DNA of 9,350 nt from UBA5738 sp049641805. Its GTDB lineage: Bacteria > Patescibacteriota > Minisyncoccia > Minisyncoccales > UBA5738. The stretch spans positions 1-9,350 of the forward strand of contig JBARNX010000014.1 in assembly GCA_049641805.1 (NCBI GenBank). The letters are read 5' to 3'. The position numbers and the translations under genes are program-made. The stretch's first letter is position 1, and every line of letters starts with the position of its first letter. This document shows, in pieces, positions 1 through 5,976 of the stretch. The notes below the pieces were generated by a model. The model had not been told where the DNA came from. It was given only the letters and a program-made list of their open reading frames with translations, and searched no databases.

Positions 1-20
1 CACGAGGCCCGCCCCTACAA
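1..20. repeat. Edge of a possible dispersed GC-rich repeat
   Basis: The window opens with a GC-rich stretch whose reverse complement begins TTGTAGGGGCGGGCC. From memory this resembles a short dispersed element seen repeatedly between genes in Patescibacteria and some other bacteria, of which only one arm would lie inside the window. No second copy is visible here, so the identification is an inference. It sits about 20 bases upstream of the metallopeptidase start. Confidence 0.35.
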
Positions 21-41
21 TGCAAATGCAAACACAAAATT

Positions 42-392
42 ATGGAAATTGATGAATTTGAAAAATTAGTGGCCAAGGCCGCGGAGAGTTTGCCGGAAAA
101 TATAAAAAACGCGATGAAAAATGTCGCGATTGTCGTCGAGGATGGTCCGGCGAGGCGTAATTTGCTGGGATTGTATGAAGGCATCCCGGAAAACCAATGG
201 GGCAAAAGCGACGCGATCCGCCTGCCCGACAAAATTACAATCTTTAAATCATTGATTGAAGAAGAAGCGCGAACGCCGGGGCAGATCAAGGAATTGGTCA
301 GAATCGTGGTTTGGCACGAAGTCGCGCATCACTTTGGCTTTGACGAATCCGAAACCCGCCGTCTTGAACGCCGCTGGCGCGCTCGCAAGTAA
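42..392 (+). CDS. Minimal HExxH zinc metallopeptidase family protein
   Basis: A 116-residue cytoplasmic protein of the small zincin-like family (Pfam Zincin_1/DUF1025 type). The defining motif is WHEVAHHFGFDE at residues 91-102: H92 and H96 would bind zinc and E93 would be the catalytic base. The helical N-terminus (EFEKLVAKAAESLPENIK) followed by a strand with a conserved-looking GLYEG segment (43-47) is usual for this family, and the length is normal. There is no signal peptide or membrane segment. Substrates of this family are not well established, so only the fold and metal site are claimed. The start is the ATG preceded by CAAAATT. No Shine-Dalgarno is visible, and an earlier ATG at position 20 runs quickly into a stop. 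No downstream partner follows on the same strand, since elp3 is convergent. Confidence 0.85.
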   Translation: MEIDEFEKLVAKAAESLPENIKNAMKNVAIVVEDGPARRNLLGLYEGIPENQWGKSDAIRLPDKITIFKSLIEEEARTPGQIKELVRIVVWHEVAHHFGFDESETRRLERRWRARK

Positions 393-406
393 CCCCTTAC
401 CGGGTC

Positions 407-451
407 GGGGTCGTTCCCCTGCGTAGCATCGCGGAGCAGGGGTGCGACCCC
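407..451. repeat. GC-rich intergenic hairpin
   Basis: The stem pairs GGGGTCGT (407-414) with GCGACCCC (444-451) and continues as CCCCTGC (416-422) with GCAGGGG (436-442), leaving one internal T-T mismatch and a 13-base loop. It lies just after the metallopeptidase stop. It lacks a T tract immediately after the stem, so a simple intrinsic terminator is unlikely, although a folded 3' end of the mRNA is possible. Its GGGGTCG edges resemble the neighbouring palindrome at 492-529, which suggests a dispersed element. Confidence 0.7.
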
Positions 452-491
452 TTTGAAAAGAGTTTGATTCTAAAATCCAAATACTCTTGAA

Positions 492-529
492 GGGGTCTAA
501 CCCCTTCGACTACGAAGGGGTTAGACCCC
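492..529. repeat. Perfect 17-bp-arm intergenic palindrome
   Basis: The arms are 492-508 (GGGGTCTAACCCCTTCG) and 513-529, exact reverse complements around a 4-base centre ACTA. The sub-motif GGTCTAACC with CTTCG is shared with the palindrome embedded in elp3 at 2185-2228, so both belong to one family. The element sits between the convergent ends of the metallopeptidase gene and elp3. Whether it is transcribed as a hairpin or is a REP/MITE-like sequence cannot be told from one copy. Confidence 0.85.
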
Positions 530-582
530 AAAATGCGGGGTTTAACATACTCTGCAACTATTTCCAGCGAGAGGAAAGATAT

Positions 583-2382
583 TTAATAACAAAGTTTGGG
601 CAGGAATTGCCTGTTAAAAACGATAAGCTGATGCATTTCCTTATTCGTTCCCGAGCCGCACGGCTTGAGGATAAGCATTGGAAAAATAAAATTGCGCGTC
701 GTAAGCTGCGGGGGTCTTAATTTTTTTACCCGTATATTTTTTTTTACCATATAAGTATTTTTCAATTTGTAGCCGTTTTTGCGCCAGTATTGGCGCGCGC
801 CCACGCCCGAAATCGCGGCGATTTTTTTTACGCCGAATTCGGTTTTGGCAATTCGCTCGGCTTCCAAAATAAGTTTTTTGCCCAAACCGGTATGCTGGGC
901 GGAAGTCGCGATTTTGCCGATCGCGGTTTGCAAGCCATAGGTATGGATTTCTCTAATGAGGCCGATATTTTCGTTTTTTCCGACAATCAAATTCGTTCCA
1001 TCCGCGGTTATTCGCAAACGCAACAAACTTAATAATTTGGTTTTTAATTCGTTTTCAAAGCTCAAAAAAATTTCCTTGCCGCCGGAAGCATCATAATTCC
1101 GCCTAACTAAAATTATTTTTTCATCAATATCATATTCCCCCTTGACTTCGCGGCAGCGGATGCACTGGCACCGCCATCCCTCGCGTTCCATATCGTTGGC
1201 GATCATTTGGCGCAGGTTGGAGACGCTTTTGGTGCCGCTGGTGATGCGCGGAGAGGGGATGTCGCGGATGATCCGTTCAATGCGCACCCAAGGCGGCACG
1301 ATTTTTTTAATTTCTTTGACAGTCAGGGCCAGCTGGTCGTCTGAATATGGTTTATATTTTCCTTGTTGATAAATTTCATAAAGCGGCGCTTCCTTCAAAA
1401 CTGCGCAAGGATAAATTTTCAGCAGGTCGGGGCAAAAGCGCGGATCGGAAAACAAAGTTTTAACCATTTGCAAATCGCGTTCCGGGTTTGATCCGTAGAG
1501 GTTGAGCATTATTTGGTAGGATATTTTGAATCCCGCATCTTTCAATAATTTCGTTGCGTTGGCAGCCGCGTCGATTTTGTGGCCGCGATTGTTAAGTTCA
1601 AGCACATCGTCGTAGATGCTTTGGATACCCAGCTCAACGCGCGTCACTCCCAGATTGCGTAATTGGAATATCTCTTTCTCGTTGATGTAATCCGGACGGG
1701 TTTCGATTGAAATTCCCACGATCCGGCATTTGGCGGTTTCATTCTTCTTTTGTTCGGTTTCAAGCGACAGAGTTTTATATTTTGGCCGGCCGATTCTGTT
1801 GGCAGCCGCTCGCTCAGAGCGAGGCTTGCCGCTTAATTCATTAGCGGCGGCAAAGCAGGCCGCGATAAATTTCTCCTGATAGGTCTTGGGATAAAAACTC
1901 CAAGTGCCGCCAATCACGCGCAGTTCGATTTTGTCCACGCTATGGCCTTCGGCCGCCAGATTTTCCAGCCTTTTTTTGACCTGGATGTAGGGATTGAATT
2001 TTAACAGCTTGGCGCGTTCGGCCGCCGGCTCGCCCGAAAGATAGCTCTTGGGAAATCCCGGTTCGTTGGGGCAGTAAAGACAGTTGCCCGGGCAGGGATA
2101 GGGTTTTGTCAGCACCGAGACATTTACGATTCCCGACAGCGACCGCACCGGCCTCACCCGCAATAAATCTTTCAAGCATTTTATTTTCCGAAGGTCTAAC
2201 CTTCGGGCGAAGGTTAGACCTTCGGAAACTTCCGAAAGCGCGGACAAAAGCCGGAGGTTGTTCGGGTAGGGGATTTTGAATTCCGTGCAGATTTGCCGCT
2301 TGAACGCGTTTAAATCCGCTTTTGTCCGCGGATTGGCTTGAATCAGTTTTTGCGCGATGATTTTTGAGAATGGCGTTTGCAT
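583..2382 (-). CDS. elp3: Elp3-type radical SAM / GNAT tRNA-uridine modification enzyme
   Basis: Homologue of Elp3, which uses a 4Fe-4S/SAM radical domain and an acetyl-CoA-binding domain to add the carboxymethyl (cm5) group to wobble uridine of tRNA. Seen directly: cluster cysteines C97, C101 and C104 in CPGNCLYC; SGIVNVSVLTKP before them; the IETRPDY segment (227-232); ELGIQSIYDDV (250-260); the RCQCIRCRE cysteine cluster (404-411); and a C-terminal GNAT domain with QHTGLGKK (496-503) and GVGARQYWRKNGY (526-538). In place of the usual HxMPGLPG motif it has QIMLNLYGS (290-298). Two oddities stand out. Residues 53-66 are encoded by a perfect palindrome. The family normally ends near YMVKK (residue 548), but here about 50 unrelated residues follow. 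One A fewer in the nine-A run (plus-strand T run 737-745) would give MVKKIYG and a stop at 726-728, so the true end may be 726. The ATG at 2382 is chosen because it matches the family N-terminus and lies just after a -10 box. Confidence 0.93.
   Translation of the reverse strand: MQTPFSKIIAQKLIQANPRTKADLNAFKRQICTEFKIPYPNNLRLLSALSEVSEGLTFARRLDLRKIKCLKDLLRVRPVRSLSGIVNVSVLTKPYPCPGNCLYCPNEPGFPKSYLSGEPAAERAKLLKFNPYIQVKKRLENLAAEGHSVDKIELRVIGGTWSFYPKTYQEKFIAACFAAANELSGKPRSERAAANRIGRPKYKTLSLETEQKKNETAKCRIVGISIETRPDYINEKEIFQLRNLGVTRVELGIQSIYDDVLELNNRGHKIDAAANATKLLKDAGFKISYQIMLNLYGSNPERDLQMVKTLFSDPRFCPDLLKIYPCAVLKEAPLYEIYQQGKYKPYSDDQLALTVKEIKKIVPPWVRIERIIRDIPSPRITSGTKSVSNLRQMIANDMEREGWRCQCIRCREVKGEYDIDEKIILVRRNYDASGGKEIFLSFENELKTKLLSLLRLRITADGTNLIVGKNENIGLIREIHTYGLQTAIGKIATSAQHTGLGKKLILEAERIAKTEFGVKKIAAISGVGARQYWRKNGYKLKNTYMVKKNIRVKKLRPPQLTTRNFIFPMLILKPCGSGTNKEMHQLIVFNRQFLPKLCY
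1801..1830. repeat. Imperfect palindrome in elp3 coding sequence
   Basis: CTCGCT (1809-1814) and AGCGAG (1817-1822) form a tight inverted repeat flanked by weaker matching arms (GGCAGCC and GCTTGCC). It encodes part of a low-complexity stretch, GKPRSERAAANRIGRPKY (residues 185-202), between the conserved AAANE and SLETEQKKNE segments. That stretch looks longer than usual for Elp3, judged from memory of the family. It may be a degraded second palindromic insertion or ordinary divergence. Confidence 0.35.
2185..2228. repeat. Perfect 21-bp-arm palindrome inside elp3
   Basis: The left arm 2185-2205 and right arm 2208-2228 are exact reverse complements around GG. The core AAGGTCTAACCTTCG matches the intergenic palindrome at 492-529 except for the number of repeated G/C bases. 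On the minus strand the element is read in frame, without a stop, as SEGLTFARRLDLRK (residues 53-66), between the N-terminal helix ending LLSALSEV and the IKCLKDLLRVRPVR segment before the radical SAM core. An in-frame palindrome with an intergenic relative resembles the palindromic elements inserted into Rickettsia genes. Confidence 0.88.
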
Positions 2383-2390
2383 ACCTTGAA

Positions 2391-2418
2391 ATTATATGAT
2401 TTTGCGATAAAGTCAAAA
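2391..2418 (-). promoter_or_regulatory. Promoter for elp3, near-leaderless
   Basis: On the minus strand a perfect TATAAT (plus 2391-2396) ends 8 bases before the elp3 ATG. Possible -35 elements are TTTTGA (plus 2413-2418, 16-base spacer) or TTGACT (plus 2411-2416, 14-base spacer). Transcription would be expected to start within a base or two of the ATG, so the mRNA would carry almost no leader and any ribosome-binding site would be absent. Confidence 0.6.
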
Positions 2419-2426
2419 GCGATTCC

Positions 2427-2485
2427 AGTGTAAACTGGAATTTACACTAAACCCGGTTTTAGTGTAAAGTGGAATTGACACTAAA
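2427..2485. promoter_or_regulatory. Twin 25-bp dyad repeats between divergent genes
   Basis: Two direct repeats, 2427-2451 and 2461-2485 (34-base period), differ at only two of 25 positions. Each has inverted ends, AGTGT at the left and ACACT near the right, so each is a dyad. The right half of the first and the left half of the second also form a larger hairpin, TTTACACTAAA (2441-2451) with TTTAGTGTAAA (2458-2468). The block lies between the elp3 promoter and the acetyltransferase ATG, and the second dyad ends three bases before that ATG. This is the arrangement expected for paired repressor operators covering two divergent starts, but a dispersed repeat is also possible. Confidence 0.65.
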
Positions 2486-2488
2486 ATT

Positions 2489-3031
2489 ATGGAAAAAATA
2501 ATTCTGAGCGGCAAAGAAATAACGGTCAGGAAGCTGGCGGCAAACGATCTGAAAAACGCCAGAAAATTCGCTAATTACATAAATAGCCTCATCAAAGAGG
2601 ATGTTTATTTATCCGTGAATAAAAAATGTAGTTTAAAGGAAGAAGCGGCATTTCTTAAAAGCCAGATCGAAAAAATAAAAAAGCAAAACAGTATTTTTCT
2701 GGTAGCTGAAACGGAAAAGAAAATCATCGGCGTTTCGAGTATTGATCGGATGGATGGCAAGCAAGGGCATATCGGTTTATTCGGCATTTCAATTGCCGAT
2801 GGGTTTCGTGGTATCGGATTGGGGTCGTTTTTAATCGGCAAGATTATCGGGATGGCAAAAAAAGATTTTAAACCGGAAATCGAAATGATAACGCTTGATG
2901 CGGTGGCGGACAATCAACCGGCGGTTGCTCTTTATCAAAAGACGGGTTTTCGAAAAGTCGCGGTTCTGCCGGAATATTTCCGGCATAGAGGCGAATTGTT
3001 GGATATCGTTGTAATGAATTTGTATTTATAA
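2489..3031 (+). CDS. GNAT family N-acetyltransferase
   Basis: A 180-residue single-domain acetyltransferase of the Gcn5-related fold, which moves the acetyl group of acetyl-CoA to an amine. The acetyl-CoA pyrophosphate-binding signature is GFRGIGLG (residues 105-112, R107/G108/G110/G112), preceded by the strand GHIGLFGISIAD. Motif B follows as ITLDAVADNQPAVALYQKTGF (134-154), where the N142/Y149 pair is typical of RimI/RimJ-like enzymes. The C-terminal EYFRHRGELLDIVVMNLYL also fits this group. The substrate cannot be read from the sequence: a ribosomal protein, a small molecule or an antibiotic are all possible. The ATG sits directly behind the second dyad repeat with no Shine-Dalgarno. Divergent from elp3, it is followed 50 bases later by ybaB, which has its own -10 box. 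Confidence 0.88.
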   Translation: MEKIILSGKEITVRKLAANDLKNARKFANYINSLIKEDVYLSVNKKCSLKEEAAFLKSQIEKIKKQNSIFLVAETEKKIIGVSSIDRMDGKQGHIGLFGISIADGFRGIGLGSFLIGKIIGMAKKDFKPEIEMITLDAVADNQPAVALYQKTGFRKVAVLPEYFRHRGELLDIVVMNLYL

Positions 3032-3047
3032 TAATGTTAGCTATAAT
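3020..3047 (+). promoter_or_regulatory. Possible promoter for ybaB
   Basis: A perfect TATAAT at 3042-3047 lies 34 bases before the ybaB ATG. The best -35 candidate is the weak TTGTAT at 3020-3025 (16-base spacer), inside the end of the acetyltransferase gene. A second AT-rich box (TATAAA, 3053-3058) follows. The region also carries a bulged inverted repeat, GTTAGCTAT (3036-3044) with ATAG (3062-3065) and CTAAC (3069-3073). Confidence 0.45.
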
Positions 3048-3081
3048 GGCAATATAAAATAATAGCAACTAACAAAAAATT

Positions 3082-3339
3082 ATGTTTGAAAAATTACAGC
3101 AGATCAAGAAGTTGCAGGAGATACAAAGCGCGCTCAAAAACGAGAAGATCGACGGCGAAAAAAACGGCGTCAAAATTTTTATGAACGGCAAACTGGAGGT
3201 TGAAGATGTGGTTTTGAATGGTTCGCTTTCCATTTCCGACCAGGAAAAAGCGGTCAAGGATTGCTTCAACGATACAATGAAAAAAGTGCAGATGGTGGTG
3301 GCAAAAAAGATGCAGTCAATGGGAGGGTTTGGAATGTAA
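3082..3339 (+). CDS. ybaB: YbaB/EbfC family nucleoid-associated protein
   Basis: An 85-residue protein with the YbaB layout: a long charged N-terminal helix (MFEKLQQIKKLQEIQSALK), a beta core GVKIFMNGKLEVEDVVLNGSL (29-49), then a helix with KAVKDCFNDTMKKVQMVVAKKM (57-77) and a glycine/methionine tail MGGFGM. Family members dimerise and bind DNA, often as small nucleoid proteins near recombination genes. Here no recR or dnaX is adjacent, so the context is unusual. It is shorter than the roughly 100-110 residues of E. coli YbaB, mostly at the two termini, which I recall as common in reduced genomes. The ATG follows AAAAAATT with no Shine-Dalgarno. Confidence 0.8.
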   Translation: MFEKLQQIKKLQEIQSALKNEKIDGEKNGVKIFMNGKLEVEDVVLNGSLSISDQEKAVKDCFNDTMKKVQMVVAKKMQSMGGFGM

Positions 3340-3356
3340 ATTATAAATGCTTATTC

Positions 3357-3447
3357 GGCAATAATTTTTTGCGACGCGCATAATTTTCTACTGAAAATTT
3401 GCTTTCGCTCGGCCGTCGCCTGCGCGGCATCGCAAAAAATTATTGCC
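3357..3447. repeat. 91-bp element with 18-bp perfect terminal inverted repeats
   Basis: The left arm 3357-3374 (GGCAATAATTTTTTGCGA) and right arm 3430-3447 are exact reverse complements separated by 55 bases. The interior holds a second hairpin, AATTTTC (3382-3388), loop TACT, GAAAATT (3393-3399), and a GC-rich half (3405-3428). The 18-base inner hairpin reappears in inverted orientation at 6733-6750. The element fills the gap between ybaB and the hydrolase. No transposase or clear target duplication is seen. It could be a miniature mobile element or a transcript-end structure. Confidence 0.75.
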
Positions 3448-3475
3448 TCAACGCGTTTTTATAATTCACGGTTTT

Positions 3476-4003
3476 ATGGAGATAAAAAGAATCGTGGTGG
3501 GACAATTGCAGACGAACTGTTATCTTTTGATTGATAGCGGGGAGGCGATGGTTGTTGATCCGGGCGATGAGGCGGAGAAGATAACCGACGAAATTTCCAA
3601 AACCGGCGCGGCGGTGAAATTCATCGTCAACACCCACAATCACTTTGATCATATCGGCGCGAATGCCGAATTGGAAAACAAATTCGGCATTAAAACCAAA
3701 GCGAATTTGAAAGAGGGAGATATTCTGGATGTGGGGAAATCGCGAATGCGGGTTATAAAAACTCCGGGTCACGCGCCGGAAGGGATTTGTTTGTTTGGCA
3801 CCGGTTTTGCGATAACGGGGGACACGCTTTTCGAAGACGGATTCGGGAGGACGGATTTGGCCGGCGGATCAAGCTATGATATGGCTGCATCGCTTAAAAG
3901 ACTGGATAACCTTATCCCGGAAGGGGCGGCGGTTTATGCGGGCCATGGCGGTATTTTCACATATCGAAAAGGAATGGCATTGGCGTGGCTGGATTATTTG
4001 TGA
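3476..4003 (+). CDS. Metallo-beta-lactamase-fold hydrolase, glyoxalase II-like
   Basis: A 175-residue cytoplasmic hydrolase with the full binuclear metal site of the family: THNHFDH (residues 53-59; H54, H56, D58, H59), the third-motif histidine H99 in TPGHAPEG, the bridging D116 in GDTLF, and the last histidine H157 in GHGG. The opening IVVGQLQTNCYLLID is typical of the small glyoxalase II-like group, which acts on thioesters such as S-lactoylglutathione or related substrates. It lacks the C-terminal substrate domain of true GloB, so the substrate is unknown. The ATG at 3476 is preferred to an upstream TTG at 3443, because the first 11 codons of the longer frame overlap the inverted-repeat element and do not match the family. 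It lies 22 bases upstream of rlmN on the same strand. Confidence 0.9.
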   Translation: MEIKRIVVGQLQTNCYLLIDSGEAMVVDPGDEAEKITDEISKTGAAVKFIVNTHNHFDHIGANAELENKFGIKTKANLKEGDILDVGKSRMRVIKTPGHAPEGICLFGTGFAITGDTLFEDGFGRTDLAGGSSYDMAASLKRLDNLIPEGAAVYAGHGGIFTYRKGMALAWLDYL

Positions 4004-4025
4004 AAGCCTCATAAGCGGCAATTCG

Positions 4026-5069
4026 ATGAACTTGGAAAAATTAAACGAAATTCTGGCCGACCAACCGGCTTATCGCGCCAAACAAGCCAGAGAAGCGGTT
4101 TTCGGGTTGCTGATTGAAGATTGGGAACAAGCCCGCGGATTACCCAAAGAATTGCGGCAGGAATTGGCCGCCGATTGCCCATTGGATATCGGCGCGGAAA
4201 TTTTTATTTCTCGGAACGGCGATTCGGCCAAAGCGTTGATAACTCTGGCCGACGGATTGAAGATCGAAACGGTTTTGATGCGCCATAGCGGCCGCCAAGA
4301 GGCCGGGGCGGTCCGTAATACGGTTTGCGTGTCGTCGCAGGTTGGCTGTCCGATGGGGTGCGTTTTCTGCGCCACCGGCAAAATGGGATTTAAGCGTAAT
4401 TTGACCGCGATGGAAATCATCGAACAAGTTTTATTGTTCGCGCGATTGTTGAAAAAAGAAAACCAACGGGTTGCCAGCGTTGTTTTTATGGGAATGGGGG
4501 AGCCGTTTATGAATTATGACAATGTGATGGCGGCGGTTAAAGTGATAAACGACCCAAAGGGGCTGAACATCGGCGGCCGGCATATTTCCATATCGACATG
4601 CGGGGTCGTCGAAGGGATAGAAAAAATAATAGACGAGCCCTTGCAAGTGAATTTGGCGATTTCTTTGCACGCGCCCGATGATGTTTTGCGTTCAAAGATT
4701 ATGCCGGCGAATATCAAATATCCGCTTGATGAAATAATGACCGCGGTTTTGCGTTATGTCAGAAATACCAACCGGCGAGTGATGTTCGAATATATAATGA
4801 TCGACGGCGTAAACGACTCCGACCAATGCGCCGATGAGCTTGCCGCGCTTATCAAAGGACGGCTGTCGCTCAAGCTGGCGTTTGTGAATTTGATCCGCTA
4901 CAATCCCACCGGCAAATTTATGCCGTCGACACCCGAGCGCGTGAAAGCGTTCAAAACGATTTTGATGCAGGCGGGAGTGGAGACGACCGAACGCTATCGT
5001 TTCGGCCAGGGGATAAAAGCGGCTTGCGGCCAGTTGATAGTTGATGAGTTGGGAGTTGATGAGCGATGA
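4026..5069 (+). CDS. rlmN: 23S rRNA (adenine2503-C2)-methyltransferase RlmN
   Basis: A 347-residue radical SAM enzyme that methylates C2 of A2503 in 23S rRNA, and in many bacteria A37 of some tRNAs. The cluster motif is C108-x3-C112-x2-C115 within VGCPMGCVFCATG. C101 in VCVSSQ and C334 in AACGQL correspond to the two mechanistic cysteines of E. coli RlmN (C118 and C355). GMGEP (156-160) and the HISISTCG segment (186-193) are the usual SAM-binding elements. Cfr shares this fold, but gene context and sequence fit RlmN better. The start is the ATG giving MNLEKLNEIL. A longer frame from 3876 overlaps the preceding hydrolase and does not resemble the family. No Shine-Dalgarno is evident. It ends in a TGA that overlaps the next ATG by four bases (ATGA), which suggests translational coupling. 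Confidence 0.96.
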   Translation: MNLEKLNEILADQPAYRAKQAREAVFGLLIEDWEQARGLPKELRQELAADCPLDIGAEIFISRNGDSAKALITLADGLKIETVLMRHSGRQEAGAVRNTVCVSSQVGCPMGCVFCATGKMGFKRNLTAMEIIEQVLLFARLLKKENQRVASVVFMGMGEPFMNYDNVMAAVKVINDPKGLNIGGRHISISTCGVVEGIEKIIDEPLQVNLAISLHAPDDVLRSKIMPANIKYPLDEIMTAVLRYVRNTNRRVMFEYIMIDGVNDSDQCADELAALIKGRLSLKLAFVNLIRYNPTGKFMPSTPERVKAFKTILMQAGVETTERYRFGQGIKAACGQLIVDELGVDER

Positions 5070-5296
5070 ATAAAATGCTGATCAAAGTTAAAACATTGCC
5101 ATGTTCAAAAGAGGAGGCAGTTGTCCAGCTTGGTTCGGATGCTTTTAAGGTGAGCGTGCGGGATAAACCGGAAAACGGCGCGGCAAATGCGCGGGCGATC
5201 GAATTGCTGGCGCTGTATTTTGCGGTTCCCGCGGGCAAAATTCACTTGATCAAAGGCGCGCGCGAATCGCACAAAATATTTGAGATACTAGACTAA
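5066..5296 (+). CDS. yggU: DUF167/YggU family protein
   Basis: A 76-residue protein of the widespread DUF167 family, small alpha/beta proteins of unclear biochemical role. The recognisable pattern is KVSVRDKPENGAANARAIELLA (residues 28-49, equivalent to the apPxdGkANxaLi signature), followed by GKIHLIKGARESHKIFEI (56-73). The start overlaps the rlmN stop as ATGA (5066-5069). GGGAG at 5051-5055, ten bases before the ATG, is one of the very few plausible Shine-Dalgarno sequences in the window and lies inside rlmN. Coupling to rlmN translation is therefore likely. Confidence 0.85.
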   Translation: MNKMLIKVKTLPCSKEEAVVQLGSDAFKVSVRDKPENGAANARAIELLALYFAVPAGKIHLIKGARESHKIFEILD

Positions 5297-5303
5297 TCCA
5301 ATG

Positions 5304-5393
5304 ACAAATTTCCAGTTTCCGATGTCAAATAAATGTCAAAATAATTTTATGACAATTGGCAAAAGGCTATTTATTTTGAAATTGGAAATTGGT
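5304..5393. repeat. AT-rich imperfect inverted repeat upstream of idi
   Basis: The arm 5304-5319 (ACAAATTTCCAGTTTC) pairs with 5378-5393 (GAAATTGGAAATTGGT) at 14 of 16 positions. Between them are two ATGTCAAA copies (5322-5329 and 5333-5340) and a reverse-oriented TGACA (5350-5354, TTTATGACAA). The AATTGGAAATT word recurs at 6719-6730. This occupies nearly the whole gap between yggU and idi. I recall similar GGAAATTGG strings being common between genes in Patescibacteria. Confidence 0.5.
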
Positions 5394-5406
5394 AATTTTA
5401 AAATTT

Positions 5407-5976
5407 ATGGTGGACGATATCTTGCTAGTCGATGAAGACAACAATCCGATCGGGACCGGGGAGAAAATGGATGTCCATAAACGGGGTTTGTTGCATCGGG
5501 CGTTTTCAATTTTGATCTACAATACAAAACGGGAAATGCTTTTGCAGCGCCGCGCCGCCTCCAAATACACTTGTCCGGGATTGTGGAGCAACGCCTGCTG
5601 TTCGCATCCGCGGCCGGGCGAGCATCTGATAATGGCGGCCAAGAGGCGTTTGAAAGAGGAGATGGGGATTTCAACGCCATTGAAAGAAGCGGGCGTGGAA
5701 TTCATTTACAAGGTCAAAGTCGGCGATCTTACCGAGTACGAATACGATCATTTGCTTTACGGCATTTTTGACGGCGAACCGAAAATAAATCCCGATGAAG
5801 CCGGCAAATGGAAATGGGCCGCGTTTGACGATCTGCGGCGCGATATGAAAGCAAATCCCGACAATTACACGCCATGGCTTAGACTTATTATCAGCCAAGG
5901 GGACAATCAAGTGGATCAGATTTCCGTGGCGCGGCTGGAAAAATACGAAATCAAAAAATTGGCAACCTATGGATAA
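5407..5976 (+). CDS. idi: Isopentenyl-diphosphate delta-isomerase, type I
   Basis: A 189-residue Nudix-fold isomerase that interconverts isopentenyl and dimethylallyl diphosphate, the building blocks of isoprenoids. Evidence: the catalytic cysteine region WSNACCSHP (60-68; C65 aligns with E. coli C67), metal-binding H24 and H30, the Nudix helix EHLIMAAKRRLKEEMGI (72-88) and the acidic motif EYEYDH (110-115) that binds Mg/Mn. The length fits the bacterial enzyme (about 180). The ATG at 5407 gives the canonical MVDDILLVDEDNNPIG start. A TTG at 5389 would only add residues from the repeat. The start follows TTTTAAAATTT with no Shine-Dalgarno. The stop overlaps the next gene by eight bases, so the two are probably co-transcribed. 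No other isoprenoid gene is in the window. Confidence 0.95.
   Translation: MVDDILLVDEDNNPIGTGEKMDVHKRGLLHRAFSILIYNTKREMLLQRRAASKYTCPGLWSNACCSHPRPGEHLIMAAKRRLKEEMGISTPLKEAGVEFIYKVKVGDLTEYEYDHLLYGIFDGEPKINPDEAGKWKWAAFDDLRRDMKANPDNYTPWLRLIISQGDNQVDQISVARLEKYEIKKLATYG

Noticed and set aside
407..529. CRISPR array
   Set aside because: The two hairpins are not direct repeats with regular spacers, and no cas gene is present.
487..720. Open frame of 77 codons on the plus strand starting at a TTG
   Set aside because: Its first residues are translated from the palindrome at 492-529, it has no ribosome-binding site, it resembles no family I know, and it overlaps the elp3 3' extension. The basic tail (HWKNKIARRK) is protein-like but not enough to support a gene.
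1940..2416. Open frame of 158 codons on the minus strand
   Set aside because: It lies in another frame of elp3, whose radical SAM motifs are clear in the main frame.
2475..2503. TTGACA (2475-2480) with a downstream ATAATT as a promoter for the GNAT gene
   Set aside because: The -10 would fall inside the coding region, and the TTGACA is part of the second dyad repeat.
3443..3475. Earlier TTG start for the metallo-beta-lactamase-fold protein
   Set aside because: The added 11 codons start inside the inverted-repeat arm and do not match the family; the ATG at 3476 gives the normal N-terminus.
3876..4025. Earlier ATG start for rlmN
   Set aside because: It would overlap the hydrolase by over 120 bases and adds 50 residues unlike RlmN; the ATG at 4026 fits the family.
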